Part shown: positions 24,513 to 39,500 of the stretch, piece after piece | Numbering within the stretch: the stretch's first letter is position 1 | Layout of the letters: each line of letters begins with the position of its first letter | Assembly (NCBI RefSeq): GCF_026212465.1 | Contig: NC_080058.1 | Span: 13,766,765-13,830,764 of the forward strand | DNA: 64,000 nt | DNA from: Amaranthus tricolor | Taxonomy: Eukaryota > Streptophyta > Magnoliopsida > Caryophyllales > Amaranthaceae | Direction of reading: 5' to 3' | Translations under genes and position numbers: made by a program | Notes under the pieces: generated by a model | The model's database searches: none | Told to the model about the DNA's origin: nothing | Seen by the model: the letters and a program-made list of their open reading frames with translations, nothing else

Positions 24513-27500
24513 ATGGGGCTTCTAATTCATACAGTAGTAGTTGGAGGAGGAGGAGGAGCATCCATGGATTCATTGAGCTCCAAAGCAGCTTCAATGCGAG
24601 AATCACTTCAGAAAAGTCAGACTATTACTGATAATATCGTCTCTATTTTAGGTTCTTTTGACCATCGTCTCTCTGCACTTGAAACCGCCATGCGTCCTAC
24701 TCAGGTCAGCTTCATCACTTCTTTTCATTTTCTTTGTATTTTTTGTTTTATCTCTTTCATTCTGATGTTGATCTTTGTGTTCTTTTGAATTTTTAGATTA
24801 GAACGCATTCAATTCGGAGAGCTACTGATAATATTGACCGCACTTTGAAGTCTGCTGAAGTCATTCTATCCCAATTTGACCTTAGTCGTCAGGTTTGTTT
24901 TAATCTTTTGATGTCCATCTTAATTTCAATGTTCATGAACCATTTTCGTTCTAGTTTTTGTACCATTTGATCTCCTATACAATATTATACCTATGGTCTG
25001 CTTTAGCTAATACAATTATTTATGTTTTTAGCTTCAAAGTCCTTCATATATTTTCATCAAAGTTTTGTAGTATTTGATCTCTAATATAATAGGCTGCTGG
25101 ATGGCTATTGATCCATAATCCATTCCATTATCCATTGCCATTAAGGGCCCCTCACATAGGGGGATTGGATAGATACAACCTTAACCTTAGTAGTGCCTGT
25201 TTCCGATTGAATCTGATGGACATCTTATCATATTATATTAGTGTATGTCGGCTAATTATTATTACAATTTAATAGTAATTAGGAACCTTTAAGTTTCCAC
25301 CTTCAGCAAGTGGTTGTTAGTGCAGGGAAAGGGGTGAGTGCTGGGTGGTGGGGGCAGACACATTTGGTGGCATTCTCTGATCGACATTTTTTTTCTATTT
25401 TTCTTTTTTTATATAATTATTTTTCTCTTTTTAAAAATATTTTTCGTTTTTTTTAATTTTTAAATCTTTTTTTTTTTACAAATTATTTTTCTGTTTCTTT
25501 AATTAATTATCTTTTTGTCTTTAATTTATTTATTTTTCTTTTTTCAAATTTTTTTAATAAATGTAGAAACAAATGAAAACGTGACACTTGGTTTTGTTTT
25601 CTATGAGGGTCATTTAGACCTTTAGAAGAAAAAAACATGCAAAGGTCGAACCTTTGTAGGATAAATAATAGGTTGGACCTTTAAAAGATAGGAAAATCAC
25701 CTATAGGTGAGACCTTTACAATTGAATTTTTTTAATATTATCACAATGTGAAAATATCTTGAAATTGATCCTAACCAAACTTGATCATGAAATTTTTATA
25801 GAAGACAATATTAACCGAAAGAAATTAGGTGGACAAAATGTATGTGGAAACTTTATTTGGAATGAAGACGCTACGCTTTCATTATGGGACTTGGGTGTAT
25901 GTAAATAAGAAACACTCAGAGATACAATCATTCATAATATTTCATAGTACAATGCACATAGCTAGATGCATTTGAGCTCAAAGAAGAATAAGAAAATCGT
26001 AAACGTTGTTTAGAGTTAGCAAGAAACTAAACAAAGAGTTTGTGAGAGAATATGAAAATTATGATTTTGGCATCAATCTAAATTTTGATGCATTCAAAAA
26101 TAGAGAATGGGCAAATAAATTTCCTATACTTAGAACACCTAGACATCCATAAGACAAAACAACATGCAATTTGGGCCAAAGCAAGTTTCCGTTCATGAAT
26201 AAACGCAAAGAGCAAGAGGTTTGTCGATCTTGCATAGCCATAGGCTCGAATTCGGCTGATCGGTCGAGCATGGCCCGCTTGATCTAGGGCGAACCATTTT
26301 GTCTTTTTTTTTCTTAGTTTCTTTGTACCATCTTTAGATGTCAAATACCTTATCCATAACTTTACATATAATTATAAATTAAAAAGATGATTTGTTGAGC
26401 CATTTTATTATATAGTCCATTATAGTTCAAAACTAAAAAAATTATAATTCACATCAGAATTTAGACTTTGCCACATTAGGATTCCACCAATATCCACGCT
26501 TTTATTATTCAAACTCATACATACTCTTTCTAGTTTTGCACATTATTCCCGGTCACTTCAATCTCAGTTAATACTTGTACATTTTTTATTCACGTATCTG
26601 ATTTTATTATATATTCTTTATAATATTGAATTTATATACCTTTATATCATGCAAAGTTTGTTTCAAATAAATTAAAGAAATATAGGCAAAAAAGACCAAT
26701 GTCACACCGTATGAAAAATTAGAAAGAGAAAAGCTAAAATAGTTGGTATCATAGTGCAAAAAATAAGGTTGCATTAGAAAGGTTTTAAGTTCACCGTGAT
26801 AGAAATTTAGGCCATATTGACTGCAAATTGTGTTTTGCAACCATTACCATAACTGTAACTGTATTTATGCACTGTGATTGATTGATTTATGAAATTAAGA
26901 GACCCAATTAACAAATTTACTCAATTAATAAAATCACATCAAATTTATAATGATAATATTACATGTATTAAATTGACGTCAAAAATTTCCACATGTTAAT
27001 AGCTTTTACTTTGATAAGATTGGACCATTGAAAAATGCCTACAAATTAAGCTTATTTAAATGAACAATAATTTAAAATTCATGACTAAACTTGAAATATT
27101 CTTCACATTTCAAAGAATCAAAAACTTATTGCTGGATGAGTTGGCAAGTCATCATTGGGCAAGGAAAAAAGTCATAAGCTTGCCCCACTTTAATAGTATT
27201 GCAATAAGTTTTATTTTTGAGGAGTCAATGAAAGACACATCATTCTTTCCACTTCACTAAAGCCAAGTTTTGTCAAAGACACTATTGCAAGACTCTAAGA
27301 CTTGTAATGTTCATGCCCTAATGTTTTAAGTTTGAGATATTTGAAGCAATTTCACTGTCTTTATTTTATTTGACATATGGGCAAGAACTCCTACTTTATT
27401 CTCTTTGACAAGTAATGACGATTGTATGACTAGGGTACCGAGGGTCTGTCACCAGTTTATAGAAGGTGAGGCTAGGCTAGTTGTTGAGTTATTAAAGAGC

Positions 27501-30500
27501 AATTTACCTATACATACAACTTAAACAATTAAAGTGATGACTAAGTGTCTTTTATGGGTCCATAAATCTATTAGTCCTCCAAAATATCTTTTTTATTTCC
27601 ATTTTAGACAAATTAAACTTTTATAACAAAGGGATAAACAAACGACGAAGATGCCAAGATCACAAAGGAAACTCCCTATGCCACACCAACAAACATAGTA
27701 TAGACCCTAAGCTATGAGCATCTTTCTCGTACAATTGCTAACATGACAAGCTACCCTAAAATGGATGTCTTGATTTGTTTCACAAAATTCGCCCAAACTA
27801 CCCAAGAATCGTGATTCAATTTGATCGTTTTCAACCGAGGCTAGTTTGCGGTTAAAATCGCCATGATTCATGATTCAATTCGCTGATTTTATCAATCTCA
27901 AAGTGTTAGGATTTTTTTTACAAAGCAAAACAAAATACGAACCCAAATTTGAAGTTCCACCGAAATTTACCATAAAGAAAAGCTTCCATCCTAAAGATCC
28001 TTTATGTTTAGTTTTTCATTAAAAAAGTTTGAGGATAATGGGTGATACACATGACAAAGAAGTTTATTTCTTTTGTTGTTTGGAAATGAAGATGAAGAAA
28101 AAATCTGTCTTTTAAATGAAGAAAAAAAAGTGTGTTCGGTTCCGAAAAGCTTATCTTCGTATTTTTTACCTTTTCCTTTCTTGAGTATTTAATTGTATTA
28201 AGGTCATGCTTGTATTGTGGGTAAATTTTTAAGGGGGAAATAAAAATCAAACTATACAAATAAAGGTTAATAGAGGTGAATTTGAAAGGAGAGAAGAATG
28301 ATAAAGAATATAATGGTACGAAAAAGATAAAAATAAAGAAAGATATTCAACCTTTTTTCAGGGGAAAAGGAGGCAAATATTTCCCCTCCATCCCACTAGG
28401 GTAAATAGTTATTCCTAAATAAGGAGGCTTGCTTTTTCTTCTCCATAACTTTACAACTATTTGTTTTTTTACTTTTGACAACAATATTTACTTAATTTTC
28501 TACTCTAATAACCTTGTTTTCTTATTTCGACTTTTATTTTACCTGTAAATATTCACTACCAATATAAGCATGACCTAAAAGTTAGTTGAATAGTAAAATT
28601 GAGTAATTGTATTAGGACTTAGTTTCTCACCTATTGACATTACTTATTTAATTGACTAGTAAAACGAAGTATGGTTCATTTACTTTAATCTATTAAATAT
28701 TTGATAAATTATATAATAATAAAAGAACTAGTTAAATAAATATATTTTCTAATGATTATTAAGACCATAGGTTTCAACAATTTTATGTTTTTGAGAATTT
28801 TAGACATGATCTTGGTGCTTGTTTTATAAACTCTTGCAATGGTTTGCACACTCTATTATGGAGTTTCAATAAACACGATTCAAAAAATGTACCCTATTAA
28901 AGTACCTTTTCCTTCCCTCTCACATGCCCAAATTTAATCACACGATTTAAAACAAGCTTGACCCTAAATAACACAAAGAGAAAAGTTTGAGATGCCCGTT
29001 GTTGAGTCTTCAAAGCTTGTTGTTGACTCGTCATTCATTGTGCCTTTTCTACACAAAATTTTACACAAATTTCTTTTTATAGCTTGTCTCAGTTTTTAGA
29101 ATGTGAGATCTTTTTGATGACTCATCAACTCTTTTTTCGGTACTTTTGCTGAGAAATGTATAACTAATTTCTTATAGTATAACCTATACTCCAAATTCCG
29201 ACAAGTTTAGTGTTGTAGTTATTTGTTTAGTTATGTTATCAACATAATCTTTTTAAGGAAAAATAATAGTACATGAGTTTATAAAGCATAATTGCTCAGT
29301 AAGAGTTTAAGTTTGGCTTTTGTTTAGTTTTGTCACACCTTTTTGGGATTAAATTTATTGTTTTTAGGATTTTTGAATCGATTGGATTAGCTATTAGGGC
29401 TTCTCTTGATAAAGAGGCTCATCATCAATATACCAGGAATGCATCACACTATGTCGATAGCTTGGTGTTGTATGTGCCATAATCTTTTGACAATTGAATA
29501 AGCTTTTACCCATGATCCATAACCTTTCCCTAAAAGGAAAAGACGTTAAGAGAAAGAAGATCTGAAAAAATTGATAATCGTTGGACTCGTACATAATTTT
29601 TGTTTTATATGCTATACATTTTGTCTAGGTGAATTTCTTTAGATTTATGTAACTGATATCTTTGAGCACTCTTTTTTATTGTCTTTTTCTCTTGCATTCA
29701 AGGCAAAGCAATATTAAGATTTGTTTCATTTGTAGGCTGAGGCCAAAGTACTGAAAGGACCACATGAAGATTTGGAAAGTTATTTAGAAGCTATTGATCA
29801 TCTTCGAAGCATCATTCGATTTTTTGCTAGCTGTAAAGGGTTTAGGAATAATGAAGGTGTGGTCAATCATGTAAACGGTTTACTATCAAAGGCAACTCTT
29901 AAACTGGAGGAGGAATTCAAACAACTACTATCATCATACAGGTATGTTGTATGTTTATGAGTAAAAGAAGTAAAAGTTGGTTTGCTCCTTGCCTTTTTCA
30001 TTGTGTTTAACTAAAAAATGCATTATTTTTTAGTTATAGTGCTTTGGGAACAAAACTATATTTCAAATTCATGAAATGTTTAGGATATTTTATCATCTTT
30101 TGGTTTATGCACATCCTTTTGTTTCTTTTAACCTTTATTTTTGGGTTTGGTATGTATAGAAGATAATTACATTCATACATACTCTCTTTGTGCCGGTGGA
30201 TTCCGTTTGGGTCATTTTCGATCGCGTTTGGGTCAAGTTATTTTTAGGTTGGATGATTTTTAAAAATTCTTATTTAAAAATTTTCCTAGTAAAAGAAACT
30301 ATTTTTTGTTTTACGAAACAAATTCTTATAAAAAGGAATAATGCATTGCTTTTACAATAAATAGATATCGACTCAAAGTACAAAAATTAACTAGAAATGC
30401 AGTGACTAGTGTATCATGACTAAAAATTTTCTGCCTTGTTAATTTTGAGCATCATTCAAATCATGAAAAGTCGATGGCTTTTAATTAAAAGATTAAAATG

Positions 30501-33500
30501 AATCCCACTAAAACCCCTCGGGTCAAGCACTTCCTTTTTGAGCTCGTGGCCAATCCCACGGCTCACGGCTCACGGCTCGCGATTCGGGGCGAGGCTCCGG
30601 CCATGGCTCTATGCTACCTGCTCCCCCCTAAGGCAAATAGCGTGTGTTTTGCCTTGTTACCCAAGGGGAAAACTCAAGTGCGGGTTAAGTTATGCCATCT
30701 TTCGGTTTTCAAAAGTTGCAATTTTTTCGGTCAAGTACAGAACCATAGCCCCCTTTTTTGCGTCATAGCGATTTTTGAGGGGGGGTGTGGGGGGGATGAA
30801 TCGAAACAACATAGGGCTGAATCTCAGTGGATCGTGGCAGCAAGGCCACTCTGCCACTTAAAATACCCCGTCGCGTATTTAAGCGCCGGCGACGCTTCAT
30901 TCAAATTTTTGCCCTATCAACTTTCGATGGTAGGATAGTAGCCTACCATGGTGGTGACGGGTGACGGAGAATTAGGGTTCGATTCCGGAGAGGGAGCCTG
31001 AGAAACGGCTACCACATCCAAGGAAGGCAACAGGCGCGCAAATTACCAAATCCTGACACAGGGAGGTAGTGATCCTTTACCACAATCTCCCTTACAAACC
31101 ATAGTAATAAGAATCATTGCTATTAAGTTTGAATGATGTTTTTGATCACGTTGCAATGAACTCCCTTACAAGCCATAATCATAAGGGGGGGTCTCATGGC
31201 TCACTGCTCATGATTCTTGGCTCACGGCTCGGGCAACATGTGACATGGCTATGTTTTAATGATACAAATTATCAAATAAAAATGTAAGTTTGAGTTCATG
31301 AAGTGGATGTGGGAAAAATAAAAGAATAAGAAAGAAACGTTAATTGAGTTAATGATTTTATGAATGTAGGATACAATTAAATTTACTTGAATGAAGTACA
31401 AAAGAAAGTACGTTAGGAGGGATATCAAGGTGGTCTTTCATGCAAAATTGAGTAAAACATACAAAAACTTATGGATATGTATATCTACGATAGGATATGT
31501 TAGGTGAGGCATAAAATATCCACATAAAAGAAAGAGCATAGAAATGGACTTAGCATCCTTACTAGAAACTATGAAGTTAAGGAAAAGGAAGATTTAGAGG
31601 TTTATTGTTTTGAAGTGTAGTGAAATACATTATGATTTTTAGCTTCCCTGGATGAAAGACTTTGATTTGAATTTAATGATGTAGATTTTTAGCTTCTCCA
31701 TGCCATTGTGGACATGTTTTGTTTTCTTCCTCTCTTCAATTTCACTCTAAATTTGTTTCAATCTTTCTAATTCTTTGAATGACTTAGACTTTGACTAATC
31801 ATCATGCACGATTATAGTGCAAAATATCATTAACATCATATTGTGATTTTATAATAAATATTTTTGAGCTTAGTGCAACATTTACGTTTTATGACGGTTA
31901 ATTCCATTAAGCATATTGCACAATGTGCACGATTGCTCTAGATAGTGTTAGTTGTAACATATTTCAAACTTATAACACAAATTTCATCAACTATACAAGA
32001 AACTTCCTATTTTTTCTTTTTTGATATTTACTTGAAAATATGGACATAATGTGCATATTACGAAAATCTTGAGATTTGTGACATATCTATGAAGATTGAA
32101 AACTATGTCAAGCAAAAAAACTTTTATGTGTTTCATGGAAGTCCATGTTGACCATTGAATTACAATATGAAAAAAGTATAATTTAGGGGAGAAGATCTTT
32201 ATGAAACATAAAAATTATTGACACTCAAATGCTTCGGTAGTCTGCAAGCTTAATGGTTTCACTTCTCTTTGAAGTTTTCCTTAATAATCTACAAGCACTA
32301 AGAAATTTTTTTAGCATATATTAGGGGAATTATCCGGCACGCTCTCACCAGTCTCACGGTGTTGAGTAAGGACTATCATATGTCAGCTTAAAGATTTCTC
32401 TTAAGTGTCCACCATCCAAAGCTGGTCCATAGATTTCTCAATTGAAGCTGTTTCTAGCATGTCTTCATTGGACTTGAAACAATAATTATTTACTTGTATT
32501 CTTCCTTTTCAATAGACATAAATTATTCCTATTTATACCTGTTACATATGCAATTTTGACATGTTTGATGTTTATTTTCATTTCTGGTTAGCTGCGTCTA
32601 ATACTTTATCGTATTGTTCGAATATTTACTGATTTATTTTGTCTATACGGTGGGTGGATATCAGTAAGCCTGTTGAACCAGATCGCCTTTTTGAATGTCT
32701 TCCCAACTCGATGCGACCTTCATCTGGTTCAAATGGTGATCAGGCTGATTCAAGTTCCAAGACGCATGGTGAATCTAAAAGCTCAGAGAATGCTGTTTAT
32801 ACCCCACCCGCTCTGATACCTCCTCGCATACTTCCTTTGCTGCATAATTTAGCACAACAAATGGTTCATGCTGGGCATAGTCAACAAATACTCAAAATTT
32901 ACAGGTGCAACCCTTGTATATCTTAATCTCAATGAATAGTACTATTGCAGTGACAATGATTTACAAATTAAGTCTTTTTTGTTTTTTTTTAAGCTTAGAT
33001 TGTGTGCTATAATGCTTTTCATTCATCCTTACATTGCTTAAGTCCATTTTCTTTATTTGGGAACCCTTTGCAAATACGGGTTAAAGGAATCTTGGACACC
33101 TTACTGTATGTAGTGTATATAGGTAGATTGAAAATCATGATTATGTTGTTCATTATGTAATAATAGTTGTGGATCTTTTTAATCTGGCTCAAAAGTCAAA
33201 CCATCAAGCAGTGTGGCAGAGGGAATGAAAGGACATAAAATATATAGTGATGTAAGGATCATAGTGCAAAATATTGGCTGTATCATGATCACATTGTAAA
33301 GGTTTTTATTGTTACCACTGCTATAATATACGCCTTGAGAATAGGAGCCACTATCCTTGACCTAAGTCATGCTGTAAGCTAAGGTAAAGTCACCCAAATT
33401 TTGTTCGTTGGATACAAATATCAATCTCTGCGAAACGAATACTTGACTTTTAAAATGATTTGGAGATTCTTATTTGGCCATCTTAATAACTCTTGTTTTG

Positions 33501-36500
33501 TATTGCTAATTTTTGGTGAAAGATAAATGTTGATCCCAAAGGAGAACTTTATTTTATTTTGATTTTAATTAGAGATTTGATTGCCATTGGAATTAAAGAT
33601 GGCTTCTACTGTAAAAGTGTTATAGAAGTTGTATCTAGTGGATACCCTTATAAGATTTTTATACTTTATGAAGCCTGAATCTTAAAACTTATTTGTTCTC
33701 TACCACAATATGTCTTGTTGGGAGAATTTGGTTGTAGACTTGCAATTTTAGGAAACTTTTTCTTTACCTATTTGCTGTTTTGAAGTTGTACTGCGAGTGC
33801 TTTACTAATGTTTATAGTGCCTAAAATGAAGTTGATGTGAATGATTTTGACATGCATAGATAAAAATGTTGTGACTTTGTTTCTGACTGCATTTTGAGTG
33901 AGTTGTTTTTTTTTTCTCTCCTCTTTTTGTGATTACTTATTTTTCTTGGTATAACATAACACACAATTATCTAATACATGTCACTTAGCTTCTTTGTGGG
34001 ATAGTGCTAGTGGCCCACCTAGGAGACTCTATATTGAAGATTCCGAGATGTGTAGTTAGTTTCAATGTCTTGTTATTGAGAATAGCTTCCTCCTGTGGAT
34101 TTTTTTTTGTGATCATGGATATCTTTGCCCCTTAAACACTTGTCTTTGTACAATTTTTATTTTGTATTCCAAAAAGCATTCACAGTACAAATGCATTTGT
34201 GGTGACAAAATATTGTGGTTAATTCTCTATTTGAACCTGAGCAATAGAACCAACCTTTTATGTATAAGTTTACTTTGATTCTTTTTGAACCAGATAAGTG
34301 TGAATGTTGATTGCAATTTTCTTTTCAGAGATACCCGTGCTTCAGTATTAGAGCAAAGCCTTCGAAAATTGGGTGTGGAAAAGCTTAGTAAAGAAGATGT
34401 TCAAAAAATGCCGTGGGAGGTTTTGGAGGCTAAGATTGGCAATTGGATCCATTTCATGCGGATTGCTGTAAGGATCAATATCTGATGTGACAAAGTAGAA
34501 AATTTCCTTTTATTTAGCAATTCTGCAATCAAATCCCTTAACCCTTGATTGGAGTAAATTGGCTGATCAACTTTTTTAATATTTGCAGAGTATTTTCCAT
34601 TTGCTCTTTTTATGAATGGATGACTAATTTCATCTCCTTTATAAAGCTTTAAAATGTTTTTTTTTTTTTAATTTCTTTTACCAAAGACATCTTTTTTGAA
34701 ATGTCTCCGTAGAAACTTAATAAATTAAAGGGATATTCTGTAAGGTAGCAACATACTTTTATGAAAGGCTAGTGATAACAAATCTTAAAAACGTTCCACA
34801 GGAATAGCATTGTAATGTTGTACTTAAAGCTATAGTAACATTAATGGCTAAAAACGTTTAATTGGTCGTTAAGTTGTGAAATATCTTATTTGCCCTTGTC
34901 TTCTTTTCTTAAAGCTACAATACATTTTATAGTTAAGATTTGCTACAACTGGCGTTTCATAAAAGTATGTTTCTACCAGATAGATTGATCCTAAGATATT
35001 TCACAACTTAACGGCCAATTAAACGTTTTTAGCCCATTAATGAAACTGTAGCTTTATTTACATCATTACAATGCTATTCTATGAAACTTTTTAAGATTTG
35101 CTACCACTAGTGTTTCATAAAAGTATGTTGCTATCATATAGAATGTCCATAAATTAAACTAACATAGTGTATGAACGTTGTTTTGGGGGGGGGGGGGAGG
35201 GAGGAGTTGAGCTTGTTTTCAGGTCGTTGATCGGATAGTTTGCAACAAAATATTATAAAAAGTATTTTTCTGCAACTTTAGAAGTAAGTTTCTTTGTGAC
35301 CAAAATTCTAAGGCACATGATATGTGTGCATAGTAAAGGTCTGAAACAAGGTCAAGTTGTCAACATCCCCAAAACAATCAACATGTAATAATGTGCAAAT
35401 AACCAATTGGTTTGAGGTAGTTTCCAATAAAATAGTTAAAGGAAAAATTTCACAACTTTGCTACTTGAGTAGGTAGGCTTGAAAACAAGATCAAGTGGTC
35501 AACTCCCTAAATACAAGCAACATGTAGTGCAATGCAAATTTTAGTGGTTTAAGGAAGTTCTCGAAAAAAAAAAAATTTTTTGCAATCAAATGTTGATGAA
35601 ATTTCCTTAATATAAAAAATTGGAATTCACTTACATGTAAGAAAAAGTTAAGGGATTAATTTGCTTCAATCAAGAGTTAAGGGGTCAAATTGCACAATTA
35701 ATAGAAGGGATTGATTTGCTACTATTAAGATATGTCACAATGATCTTCGTCTTGTCAACAGGTTAAACTTCTTTTTGCTGCTGAGAGAAAAGTTTGTGAT
35801 CAGATATTTGAAGGCATTGATACCCTCAGGGATCAATGCTTTGCTGATGTTACTGGAAGTAGTGTTGAGCTATTACTTAGTTTTGGAGATGCTATAGCCA
35901 AAAGTAAAAGGTCCCCAGAGAAGCTCTTTGTACTACTTGACATGTATGAAATAATGCGAGAATTGCATTCAGAGGTATGAATAAAGTTGCCCTTATATTA
36001 GTTTAAATGAAGCTAAGGAAAAAAAAGGCCACGGGGCCAACGTCATACCAAATCTGTAGTTGTATATGCCCTTGGATCAATTTATATTTTTGAACATAAT
36101 CATTTTAGTTATATCTTTTGAAATACTTTGGCTTTAAATCTCTATTTATTGTAGCAATGACGCTTTGGTGGTAACGTAAAAGGTAAAAAGTTGATCATTT
36201 TTGAACGCGCAAAGCAATTTATTCATACTTAACTCCCAAAGATTTTTTTGTGTTTATAACTTTTTGACGTTTATGACTTCAACCTCGTTTCAATTAGAAT
36301 ACATTTCCAAATTTCACCTGATTGTTGCACTTTCTATATAGTTGTCACATAAAGATTTCTTGTTGTGAAATCAACAAAAGAGTATAAGAAAGGACTTTTT
36401 TTTACCGTATCATGTTTTTTTCGGGATGAAGTAGCATTTTCATTTTTCTTCCCTATAAAATACCCTAACATAGTTTACAAATTAAATGAACATAAATAAA

Positions 36501-39500
36501 TAAGGTAAATATGGTAAAGTAATGAAATAAAAGAAGGGTATATTCAATGAAAAAAAATTCATTATTGGGTTTTTTTATTGACCTATTGTTTAACGACTTA
36601 ATGTCAATTAGAGTTTTGACACAATATTTCCAAGAGCATTAGTACATAGGGATCCAAGTCGTTTGCAACTCTTTGTAACCTAAGCTAAGGTTTAGTGCAT
36701 CTAAACCCCTTCCCTTGCTCACATTATTACAACATTCCACTACTCCCAATGCCTTCATGTCGCTCCCACTTAGGCAGCACAAATATACACAATCTTACCC
36801 TTGTTAGTGATGATACAGAGGTTTGCGATTGACACTTAGTTGCAAACATCATTTGCAACTTCACATAAATAAAAAGTTTCATGATTTGACGAGTCATTTT
36901 AATGTAGTCCATTGTAATCCGAAACCAAAAAAGGGTAAATCTTTTGCCCCGTCAAAATAATGGTCATTGCTACCATCATTAGGTCGAAACTAATAATCTC
37001 TTATTAATTGCATTTGGATCTTTATGGGGTATCTTATGGACATTCTTCACTTCATACATAAATACATATTTCCTGTTAGTCGCATAGGGGTCTTGATGTG
37101 GTATCTTATGGTACTTCTTCATACATAAATACATATAGGATCATATGATTTAACATTAAGTTGGTGATGGATAGGAACGTTTAGGTGATAGCTACTTGCT
37201 CTCCTATCTTTGGAAATTGAGTTATCTAAAAGTTTTTTTTCTCTAAAAATGCTAATACAGCCATTTATATTAAACTTCAACTGAAATATCATGTGTATTG
37301 TCGGACAAAGTAGTAATTAATTTTGCCATACATATTCTTTTTCCTATATTTGAGGCTTGTCCTTTCATGTCACTGCAGATTGAATTGCTTTTCAGTGGTA
37401 AAGCTTGTGCAGAAATGCGAGATTCTGCATTAGGTCTTACAAAGCGCCTTGCACAGACTGCCCAAGAAACGTTTGGTGATTTTGAAGAAGCTGTTGAAAA
37501 AGATGCAACAAAAACGGCAGTTTCTGATGGAACTGTTCATCCTCTGACAAGCTATGTGATCAATTATGTGAAATTTCTGTTTGAGTATGAACACGTCCTA
37601 CACTTTTGCTTCTATTTAAATTTTTGTGACTTCATCTTTCTGCGACACGCCATTTTGTTTGTGCACTTTTGAATCTTTCCGTGCTACACTTTTGCTTCTA
37701 TTTGATTTTTTTTGACTACATCTTTCTGCGACACACCTTTTTGTTTGTGCACTTTTGAATCTTTCTTTTTTATTATTCACTTTTCTCCCTTTTACCTTTA
37801 CTTTTTACTTTTTGGTCCATTGTATTTCCGCTACTTATTTTTCCCTCCTTGCCCTTTACACTCGCATGACAATTACATTGTGTTCCCGGTAATTGTTGCT
37901 ACTTCAACACAGAAAAGCTAAAAGAAATGGAGGGTCTGCATGTTTCTATATACCCGTTTTTAATGATGAATTTAAATCAGAACTTGTCATGAAACATATC
38001 ACATATTTCATAAACTGGTATTTTTAGCATACAAAATAGGCTTTGAAGTTGAAATACATAGGACATACTTTTGGTTAACCGTATGTTAAAAGGAAAAAAC
38101 TGATTGCCATTTTAGAAATTGGTCTTAACTTATATGGCTAGAGTAGAATACTTCTCATCACTTCGCTTTAAAAAGAACTACTTCTCATTAGTTAGAACTA
38201 GTGTGCTTCTCTTTAATAACATAAAGTGCTTCTTTTAGTTTTCTTACACAACACGACATTGAATTAGATGGCAATTCATTTGCAGTCAGATAAGCTTTCT
38301 ATAAAATTCATTTGACGCATAGTGCGAAAATATGGTAATGGTCACACTTGCAACAATGACCATGATGATGCGGTTGTCGTACCGCCAAATATCATCCTAA
38401 ACCATGAAATATCGTGTGAAACGACATCAATGCAGTTTTTTTACACCTTTGTGATGCAGTTATTACTGATTTGGTAAATTTGAAAACCTTTACGATACAG
38501 ACGATACGATATGATGCGACCTTGTTTTAGCATATGATTTGATGTTCCAAAATAGTTCTAAATTCTCATGAGATCGAAAATACATGCACTTAGCTGATCC
38601 CTGTTAACCAAATTAAAGACCATTTCTTGAACTACATGGAATTATGAATACTCCTTATGTTTTCATAATGCAGTGGTGTTAATGCTTAATTTTTGCTAAT
38701 TTGGATTAGTGTTTTATGCTGAAAAGAAATGTTCGCTGTTGAGACCTGATGGTTGGGGAAAAACAACAACAAAAACAACAATCCATTATCCCAATACCAT
38801 TAAGTAGCTTCTACCTAGTCGGATGTATGCAATCTTACCCATGTTAGTGATAAAGCTAACAAAGAGATTATTTCCGATTGACCCTTGGCACAAACGTCAT
38901 GTGTACCTTCACATAAAGAAGAAGCGCACTTGATTTGTTGTAAGACCGCCTACACCCTAGGGGGACTTACAAGAACACGAGAGGAGCAAAGATCGAAAAG
39001 AAAAAGACAAGACTATGGTTAATTAATAGGATTGATTTCCTACAATTTGTTTTTGGGTTTATTTTGATTGTTTAAGGGTGTTTTTATGCAAAATAGGTAA
39101 GATAGGATAAAGGATAATAATCATTTAGAGAATGTGAGATGACTAATGGAAGGATAAGAGATGGCTTGCGATTGAAAGTAAATGAATTCAAAGGATGAAA
39201 AATTCACCACCAAAGAATTCAAGTTGAGTTTTGTTTGATGAATGATCTAGAGATAAGTTTGGCTAAACTCAATACTCACTAAATATGTCCATTAGCAAGT
39301 TAGGAGGTTCTTAAGGCACAAGTGTATTCGGTACTTACACGCATAAGAACTTTTGCAAATATAATTCAAATCCAAGAATCATAAGACAACAAAGGTTTTG
39401 ACACACAAAGTTTCAAAATTTTAATATCATAATTCAACCTTCAAATTAAGTACATATTAAGCTATTTATACGCCATTAAAACTAAGAAAAGAACCTATAT

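Larger units (their letters stand above)
24893..29735 (+). other. EXO70A1 intron 2 (4.8 kb)
   Basis: No coding exon seen. It contains a MITE at 26750-26876, a SINE-associated fragment near 26370-26450, and a transposon-like piece at about 25840-26300 whose right part carries CTCGAATTCGG and GGTCGAGC. T-rich low-complexity DNA fills 25385-25560. From 26880 to 29735 I see only AT-rich intron sequence. Confidence 0.6.

Noticed and set aside
30498..30938. 146-residue open frame in EXO70A1 intron 3
   Set aside because: Its 3-prime part is the 25S/18S rRNA chimera read as protein; the rest is GC-rich repeat with no recognised domain. The frame is a by-product of composition.
30796..31073. Functional rRNA gene
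   Set aside because: Only about 280 bp, chimeric, with changes at invariant rRNA positions.
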